This document shows positions 7,005 to 11,231 of a stretch of 11,231 nucleotides of DNA, piece after piece. Source of the DNA: Pseudomonadota bacterium (GTDB lineage: Bacteria; Pseudomonadota; Alphaproteobacteria; SMXQ01); contig JADFPK010000005.1 of NCBI GenBank assembly GCA_022562375.1, forward strand, positions 7,733-18,963, in the 5' to 3' direction. The notes beneath the pieces are model-generated. The model saw only the letters and a program-made list of their open reading frames with translations, was not told where the DNA came from and did not search any database. Within the stretch, counting starts at the first letter, position 1. Each line of letters starts with the position of its first letter. Made by a program: the position numbers and the translations under genes.

Positions 7005-8330
7005 TCAGAGGTCGTAGCCCCGTTCGCCGTGGGTGATGATGTCGAGGCCTTCGATCTCTTCGTCTTCCCCGACCCGCAGTCCGACCAAGGCGCTCGTTAC
7101 CTTGACGATTATGTAGGTCAGCACCGCGCTCCACAGGAGGGTGGCGACGACGCCGACGAACTGGATGTAGAGTTGGTTGAGGACCGTCGTCTCGGAAAGG
7201 CCGAGGCCGCCAAGACTGGCGGCGCCTAAGATCGCCGTCAGCAATATCCCCGTGGCGCCGCCGACGCCATGCACCGCCATCACGTCGAGGGCGTCGTCGA
7301 CCTTCATCACCCTCTTGATGATGTTGACCGCGAAGAAGCACAGGATACCGGCGGTGAAGCCGATGACCAGCGCCCCGGCGGGCCCGACGAAACCGGATGC
7401 CGGCGTGATCGTGGCGAGGCCGGCGATGGCGCCGGTGGCGATGCCGACCAGCGTCGGCTTGCCGTAGCGGACCCATTCGACGACGGTCCAGGTCAGGGCC
7501 GCCGTCGCCGCCGAGACGTGGGTCACCGTCATCGCCATGCCGGCGGCGCCATCCGCGGCGAGGGCGCTGCCGGCGTTGAATCCGAACCAGCCGACCCACA
7601 GCATGGCGGCGCCGATCATCACCAGACCGGGACTGTGCGGCGGCCGGATATCCCCGGGGAAGCCCCTGCGGTGGCCGAGGATCGCGGCGATGACGAAGGC
7701 CGAGACGCCAGAGGTCATATGCACGACCAGGCCGCCGGCGAAGTCCTGGACGCCGAAGCCGCCGAAATTCGACAGCCAGCCGCCGCCCCACACCCAGTGG
7801 GCGACCGGCGCGTAAACCAAAAGCAGCCAGAGGCCGCTGAACAGCATCACCGCCGAGAACTTGATCCGCTCCACATAGGAGCCGACGATCAGCGCCGGGG
7901 TGATGATGGCGAAGGTCATCTGGAACATGAAGAACACGGACTCGGGGATATCGCCGCTAAGGGTGCTCGTGCCGACACCGGCAAGGAATGATTTGCCGAA
8001 GCCGCCTATCCAGGCATTGGCCGAACCGCCGTCGCCGAAAGCGAGGCTGTAGGCGACGACCAGCCACAGCACCGAAGCGAGACAGCAGATCGAGAAACAC
8101 TGCATCAAGGTCGAGAGCACGTTGCGCGAGCGCACCAGGCCGCCATAGAACAACGCCAATCCGGGTATGGTCATGAACAAAACCAGCGCCGTGGAGGTCA
8201 GAATCCAGGCGCTGTTGCCGGTGTTGATCTTCGCCGGCTCGCTGCCCTGGGCCAGGGCCTCGGGCACGCCGACGCTGGCGGCGAGGACGACGGCGCCCAT
8301 CAAGATGGCGAGATTTGGCAAACGGTTCAT
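7005..8330 (-). CDS. amtB: Ammonium transporter AmtB (copy 1)
   Basis: This 441-residue ammonium channel forms trimers in the inner membrane and conducts ammonia/ammonium. A signal peptide is visible (hydrophobic 7-22, likely cut after ALA at 27), followed by the eleven-helix Amt core. The pore signature is intact: Asp196 in QDFAGG, His204 eight residues later, and His354 in AVHGVGG equal the E. coli Asp160, His168 and His318. The tail LRVGEDEEIEGLDIITHGE is the cytoplasmic segment that PII proteins contact. Two adjacent ATGs (8333, 8330) compete. The second is chosen because AGGAG lies six bases before it, the same spacing as in copy 2. An in-frame ATG at 8357 would overlap glnK1. It follows glnK1 by 10 bp and the transcript ends at the hairpin at 6907-6941. 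Copy 2 has the same core with a different C-terminal tail. Confidence 0.95.
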   Translation of the reverse strand: MNRLPNLAILMGAVVLAASVGVPEALAQGSEPAKINTGNSAWILTSTALVLFMTIPGLALFYGGLVRSRNVLSTLMQCFSICCLASVLWLVVAYSLAFGDGGSANAWIGGFGKSFLAGVGTSTLSGDIPESVFFMFQMTFAIITPALIVGSYVERIKFSAVMLFSGLWLLLVYAPVAHWVWGGGWLSNFGGFGVQDFAGGLVVHMTSGVSAFVIAAILGHRRGFPGDIRPPHSPGLVMIGAAMLWVGWFGFNAGSALAADGAAGMAMTVTHVSAATAALTWTVVEWVRYGKPTLVGIATGAIAGLATITPASGFVGPAGALVIGFTAGILCFFAVNIIKRVMKVDDALDVMAVHGVGGATGILLTAILGAASLGGLGLSETTVLNQLYIQFVGVVATLLWSAVLTYIIVKVTSALVGLRVGEDEEIEGLDIITHGERGYDL

Positions 8331-8336
8331 CATTTT

Positions 8337-8340
8337 CTCC

Positions 8341-8341
<1 letters not shown>
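8337..8341 (-). promoter_or_regulatory. Shine-Dalgarno site of amtB1, deciding its start
   Basis: AGGAG on the - strand overlaps the last base of the glnK1 stop and lies six bases before ATG 8330-8328. The homologous site of amtB2 has the same sequence and spacing, which favours the second of the two adjacent ATGs. Confidence 0.65.
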
Positions 8342-8691
<350 letters not shown>

Positions 8692-8828
8692 TCATTATGC
8701 GCGCCCACGCGCCAACGGCGCGGGGCTCTGCGAGTGACAGAATTCCCGAAAGAAGTCTCCCGGATCATGTGGCAGAGGCATGGACTTGTTGAGGACGCCA
8801 TGTTCGGCCCCTGACGCCATAGGATATG

Positions 8829-8844
8829 ATCAAAAATTGTGCCA
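8829..8844 (-). promoter_or_regulatory. Candidate sigma-54 (-24/-12) promoter of glnK1-amtB1
   Basis: On the - strand this reads TGGCAC-AATTT-TTGAT. The -24 hexamer and the 5-base spacing match the sigma-54 consensus (TGGCAC-N5-TTGCW). The -12 part has GA where GC is expected. Transcription would begin near 8818, leaving a leader of about 140 bases. NtrC-activated sigma-54 promoters are usual for glnK-amtB operons. Confidence 0.6.
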
Positions 8845-8934
8845 CCCTGGCCGTGAGGGCGGCAAACCCGCGGAAACCATGCCGGACCGCGAAAATACAC
8901 CGGCTTTTTCCGCGACCGCGGCGCCCGCCGCACT

Positions 8935-8949
8935 GCCCAATATTTAAGC
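8935..8949. promoter_or_regulatory. Imperfect inverted repeat, proximal regulator-site candidate of glnK1
   Basis: GCCCAATATTTAAGC matches the perfect repeat at 8965-8979 in 12 of 15 positions and is centred 30 bp from it. It lies 90 bp upstream of the -24 element, a distance typical of enhancer sites for sigma-54 activators. Confidence 0.5.
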
Positions 8950-8964
8950 TTTTGCCCGGGGCTC

Positions 8965-8979
8965 GCCTAAAATTTAGGC
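8965..8979. promoter_or_regulatory. Perfect 15-bp inverted repeat, distal regulator-site candidate of glnK1
   Basis: GCCTAAAATTTAGGC has 7-bp arms around one central base. Its reverse complement occurs exactly at 11022-11036, upstream of the other glnK. The outer bases resemble the ends of the 17-bp NtrC box (TGC-N11-GCA), but the inner bases do not. Confidence 0.62.
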
Positions 8980-9016
8980 AATATATTCATGGTGTTTGGG
9001 GTTTGGGCCGTATGAT

Positions 9017-9053
9017 AAAAAAAAGCCCGGAAGACGTCTCGAGTCTTCCGGGC
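9017..9053 (-). terminator. Rho-independent terminator after glnK2-amtB2
   Basis: GCCCGGAAGAC (9025-9035) pairs perfectly with GTCTTCCGGGC (9043-9053) around a 7-base loop. On the - strand the stem is followed directly by eight T (9024-9017). It lies about 65 bp past the amtB2 stop and separates the two operons. Confidence 0.93.
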
Positions 9054-9119
9054 CAGTCAAGGGGAGAACGAACCGCCGGGAGCGCGGAACGCTCCGGTAA
9101 CCCCTGGGTTGGCGTTCGC

Positions 9120-10448
9120 TTACTGCACGGTCTCGCCGTGGAGCGACTGGTCGAGCCCCTGGCGCTCGGCCTCGGCCTCGGCCCTGATGCCGATCACGGC
9201 GTCGAGCACCTTGAGGATCACGAAGGTGGCGGCGGCGCAGTAAGCGACGGTGGCGCCGATGCCGAAAAGCTGCAACAGGATCTGCCCGCCATTCCCTTCC
9301 AGCGCCCCCTTGGTGCCGCCGATGGCCTCGACGGCGAGGACGCCGGTAAGCAGGGCGCCGACCATGCCGCCGACGCCGTGGATGCCGAAGACGTCGAGGG
9401 AGTCGTCATAACCGAGCTTGCGCTTGAGGACGGTGGCGCTCCAGTAGCAGACGACGCCGGCGATGAGGCCGATGATGAGCCCGCCCATCGGCCCGACGTA
9501 GCCCGACGCCGGCGTGATCGCCACCAGCCCGGCGACGGCGCCGGAGATGATGCCGAGTACGCTCGGCCTCTCCTTGAGCATCCATTCGGCGAACATCCAG
9601 GAAAGCGCCGCCGCCGCCGTGGCGATCTGGGTGACGACCATCGCCATGCCGGCACTGCCGTTGGCGGCGACCGCCGAGCCGGCATTGAAGCCGAACCAAC
9701 CGACCCACAGCAGCGAAGCGCCGATGACGCTGAGCACCAGATTATGGGGCGCCAGATTCTCGGTGCCGTAACCCAGGCGCTTGCCGAGCACCAGCGCGCC
9801 CACCAGGCCGGCGACGCCGGCGTTGATGTGCACCACGGTGCCGCCGGCGAAGTCGAGCACGCCGGCGCTACCCAGGAAGCCGCCGCCCCAGACCCAGTGG
9901 GTGATCGGCGCGTAGACCACGATCGACCAGATGCCGATGAACCACAACAGGGCCGAGAACTTCATGCGGTCGGCAAGCGCACCGGCGATAAGCGCCGGGG
10001 TGATGATGGCGAAGGTCATCTGGAAGATGACGAACACGGATTCGGGTATGGTGCCGTTGAGGGTGTCCACTTCCATGTGGCTAAGCATGACTTTGGTAAA
10101 ATCCCCGACAAAGGCGTTGCCTTCGCCGAAGGCGAGGGAATAGCCGATGACCATCCAGATGATGGTGGCGAGGCAGCAGATGGCGAAGCTCTGCATCATC
10201 GTCGCCAGGACGTTCTTCTTGCGCACCATGCCGGCGTATAGGAGCGCGACGCCGGGTATCGTCATCATCAGCACCAGCGCCGTCGAGGTCAGCATCCAGG
10301 CGGTGTCGCCGGTGTCGAGCTTGGGCGTCGCGGCGACCTGGGCGAAGGCGTCGGCCGGAACCAGCGCGATCGCCGCCAGAATGACGCCAAGCAGGGCGGG
10401 TGGCGGCCGCAGGCGCGGCGATATTTTCTTTCTACAGGGCATTTGCAT
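9120..10448 (-). CDS. amtB: Ammonium transporter AmtB (copy 2)
   Basis: With the start at 10448 this is a 442-residue Amt channel. A basic N-terminus (CRKKISPRLR) leads into a hydrophobic stretch and a likely cleavage after AFA at 36, the signal peptide of proteobacterial AmtB. Asp199 (LDFAGG), His207 (VVHINA) and His357 (GIHGVGG) give the intact pore set. HWVWGGG, WVGWFGFNAGSA and ITPASGYVGP are family hallmarks. The C-terminal segment AEAERQGLDQSLHGE is the PII-contacting tail. The frame stays open far upstream, but that part is only the glnK2 gene in another frame. ATG 10448 is supported by AGGAG six bases upstream and by the signal peptide. The gene overlaps the end of glnK2 by 17 bp, which suggests coupled translation. 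This copy is closer to E. coli AmtB in the VVHIN region than copy 1 (VVHMTSG). Confidence 0.95.
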   Translation of the reverse strand: MQMPCRKKISPRLRPPPALLGVILAAIALVPADAFAQVAATPKLDTGDTAWMLTSTALVLMMTIPGVALLYAGMVRKKNVLATMMQSFAICCLATIIWMVIGYSLAFGEGNAFVGDFTKVMLSHMEVDTLNGTIPESVFVIFQMTFAIITPALIAGALADRMKFSALLWFIGIWSIVVYAPITHWVWGGGFLGSAGVLDFAGGTVVHINAGVAGLVGALVLGKRLGYGTENLAPHNLVLSVIGASLLWVGWFGFNAGSAVAANGSAGMAMVVTQIATAAAALSWMFAEWMLKERPSVLGIISGAVAGLVAITPASGYVGPMGGLIIGLIAGVVCYWSATVLKRKLGYDDSLDVFGIHGVGGMVGALLTGVLAVEAIGGTKGALEGNGGQILLQLFGIGATVAYCAAATFVILKVLDAVIGIRAEAEAERQGLDQSLHGETVQ

Positions 10449-10770
10449 CGGTTTCTCCTGTGCGGATACGGATCGCCTGGGCGAGCTCGAGGACGAAGAT
10501 CTTGCCGTCGCCGATCTTGCCGGTGTTGGCGGTGTTTTGGATGGCCTCGATGACCTTGTCGGCCATATCGTCGTCGAGGGCGATCTCGATCTTGGTCTTG
10601 GGCAGGAAATCCACCGCGTACTCGGCGCCGCGGTAGATTTCGGTATGGCCTTTCTGGCGGCCGAATCCCTTGACTTCACTCACCGTCATGCCCTGAACGT
10701 CGAGCGACGTAAGGGCCTCGCGCACGGCATCGAGCATGAACGGCTTTATGATGGCTATAACGAGCTTCAT
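10432..10770 (-). CDS. glnK: PII nitrogen regulatory protein GlnK (copy 2)
   Basis: This is a 112-residue PII protein opening MKLVIAIIKPFMLD. It has the conserved T-loop [15 protein letters not shown] with uridylylatable Tyr51, and the B-loop [11 protein letters not shown]. It should bind ATP and 2-oxoglutarate and block AmtB2 when nitrogen is sufficient. The frame is open further upstream to 10977, but the family start and GAGG eight bases before ATG 10770 fix the start. It heads the operon glnK2-amtB2 and overlaps amtB2 by 17 bp. A tiny reading frame with a strong ribosome site (10787-10767) ends across its ATG. Differences from copy 1 include Ala52 for Lys52 just after the modified Tyr, and many changes in residues 63-112. 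Regulation probably comes from the sigma-54-like element at 10888-10903 and the paired repeats further upstream. Confidence 0.95.
   Translation of the reverse strand: MKLVIAIIKPFMLDAVREALTSLDVQGMTVSEVKGFGRQKGHTEIYRGAEYAVDFLPKTKIEIALDDDMADKVIEAIQNTANTGKIGDGKIFVLELAQAIRIRTGETDANAL
10455..10459 (-). promoter_or_regulatory. Shine-Dalgarno site of amtB2, inside the end of glnK2
   Basis: AGGAG on the - strand lies six bases before ATG 10448-10446, within the last codons of glnK2. It decides the amtB2 start against the much longer open frame and places translation restart inside the upstream gene. Confidence 0.7.
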
Positions 10771-10887
10771 CTGGTTTCCCTCATCATGGTCCTCTCCTGG
10801 CGCACTCCCTCGGCGCCGGGAGCTTGTCTGACACCTGACGGTTCGCGGCGCTGTGCACCGGGGAATCGCGGGGGCCGGACTAGACAT

Positions 10888-10903
10888 TTCAACAACCGTG
10901 CCA
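10888..10903 (-). promoter_or_regulatory. Candidate sigma-54 (-24/-12) promoter of glnK2-amtB2
   Basis: On the - strand this reads TGGCAC-GGTTG-TTGAA. The -24 hexamer and the G that follows match the consensus TGGCACG. Spacing is correct, and the -12 part again has GA in place of GC, as in the other operon. Transcription would start near 10877. Confidence 0.62.
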
Positions 10904-10992
10904 GACTCGGGAAATCCGGATAAAATCACGTAATACCAATGGGTTAAGCCACTCCTTCCGGGCCTGCCTCCGGTCATGGCGCGGGCTGTTTT

Positions 10993-11007
10993 GCCTATAT
11001 TTTAATC
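10993..11007. promoter_or_regulatory. Imperfect inverted repeat, proximal regulator-site candidate of glnK2
   Basis: GCCTATATTTTAATC matches the perfect repeat at 11022-11036 in 12 of 15 positions and is centred 29 bp from it. It lies 89 bp upstream of the -24 element, almost exactly the spacing seen for glnK1. Confidence 0.48.
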
Positions 11008-11021
11008 ACATATATTTACCT

Positions 11022-11036
11022 GCCTAAATTTTAGGC
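11022..11036. promoter_or_regulatory. Perfect 15-bp inverted repeat, distal regulator-site candidate of glnK2
   Basis: GCCTAAATTTTAGGC is the exact reverse complement of the repeat at 8965-8979. Including flanks it becomes a 17-base TGC-N11-GCA palindrome, the overall size of an NtrC box, but the inner arms are AT-rich rather than ACC/GGT. Confidence 0.62.
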
Positions 11037-11124
11037 AAATAACCGCTGCCAGGGGGCCGGTGTCCCGCCTTTGCACGCCATGGGGCTAGACTGATGGACG
11101 GGCTCGGGCGAAACTCGGGCTTCC

Positions 11125-11231
11125 ATGGCGGAGCGAGCGACACCAAGGACGCGCCCCCCGGCGAGAGCGGCGGTTATCGAGTGCGACATCGTCGTCATCG
11201 GCGGCGGCATGGTCGGATCGACCCTGGCCGC
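11125..11231 (+). CDS. UbiH/UbiF/Coq6-type FAD-dependent monooxygenase, N-terminus only (continues past window)
   Basis: Only 35 codons are visible. After a basic, Pro/Arg-rich leader of about 20 residues comes ECDIVVIGGGMVGSTLA, the first beta-alpha unit of a Rossmann fold with the GGGMVG dinucleotide motif. This wording is characteristic of the flavin hydroxylases that add ring hydroxyls in ubiquinone biosynthesis. ATG 11125 is the only possible start upstream of the motif in this frame, because an in-frame TGA lies at 11092-11094. No strong ribosome site is seen. The gene is divergent from glnK2-amtB2. Other flavoproteins share the motif, so the exact member (ubiH, ubiF, ubiM or similar) cannot be told. 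Confidence 0.75.
   Translation, partial: MAERATPRTRPPARAAVIECDIVVIGGGMVGSTLA

Larger units (their letters stand above)
10771..11124. other. Divergent intergenic region between glnK2 and the UbiH-type gene (354 bp)
   Basis: From glnK2 outward this gap holds a leader of about 105 bases, a -24/-12 element (10888-10903) and two 15-bp inverted repeats (10993-11007, 11022-11036). The remaining 88 bp precede the + strand hydroxylase gene. I see no certain promoter for that gene and no complete gene in the gap. Confidence 0.7.

Noticed and set aside
8695..8820. Open frame of 41 codons on the - strand filling the glnK1 leader (begins MASGAEHGVL).
   Set aside because: It has no ribosome site, its ATG falls almost on the inferred transcription start, and the glnK2 leader has no counterpart, so chance is the likelier explanation.
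8826..10241. Long + strand open frame of 471 codons covering the region antisense to amtB2.
   Set aside because: It is rich in Gly, Asp, Ala and Arg, as expected of the complement of a high-GC gene; the - strand AmtB is unmistakable.
10921..10935. Possible IHF site between the glnK2 promoter and the palindromes (AATCACGTAATA).
   Set aside because: It departs from WATCAR-N4-TTR at more than one defined position, and nothing similar is seen at glnK1.

Overview
The window is high-GC DNA that reads as an alphaproteobacterial chromosome, probably Rhodospirillales-like. The evidence for this is the adjacency of ftsK, lolA and xthA, two glnK-amtB operons, a neighbouring UbiH-type hydroxylase, and sigma-54-type promoters ahead of glnK. 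No species can be named from the sequence alone. It looks like ordinary core chromosome: there is no insertion sequence, phage gene, tRNA, rRNA or CRISPR array.

Layout. Bases 1-1044 (+ strand) hold the 3' end of an ABC-transporter gene with an unusual nucleotide-binding domain, followed 22 bp later by a stand-alone cyclic-nucleotide-binding domain protein. Facing them on the - strand is a gene series read from 6753 down to 1078: ftsK (DNA translocase), lolA (lipoprotein chaperone), a PuuD-like class I glutamine-amidotransferase-fold hydrolase, a fumarylacetoacetate-hydrolase-family enzyme starting at TTG, and xthA (exonuclease III).

From 10770 down to 7005, also on the - strand, lie two consecutive glnK-amtB operons. 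Each encodes a PII signalling protein with the modifiable Tyr51 and an ammonium channel with a signal peptide and the twin pore histidines. Each ends in its own hairpin-plus-T-run terminator. Under nitrogen limitation such channels bring in ammonium and the PII partner closes them when nitrogen is sufficient. At 11125 a divergent + strand gene begins, a FAD-dependent UbiH/Coq6-type hydroxylase cut by the window end.

The most interesting structure is in the two regions upstream of the glnK genes. Each has a -24/-12 promoter-like element with the same departure from consensus (GA in place of GC at -12). About 90 bp further upstream each has a pair of 15-bp AT-rich inverted repeats built on GCCTAAA-N-TTTAGGC. 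The repeats are centred 30 bp apart in one operon and 29 bp apart in the other, with the perfect copy always distal. This matches the geometry of enhancer sites for a sigma-54 activator, but the inner sequence is not the usual NtrC box. It may be a diverged NtrC site or the site of another regulator that co-controls both operons.
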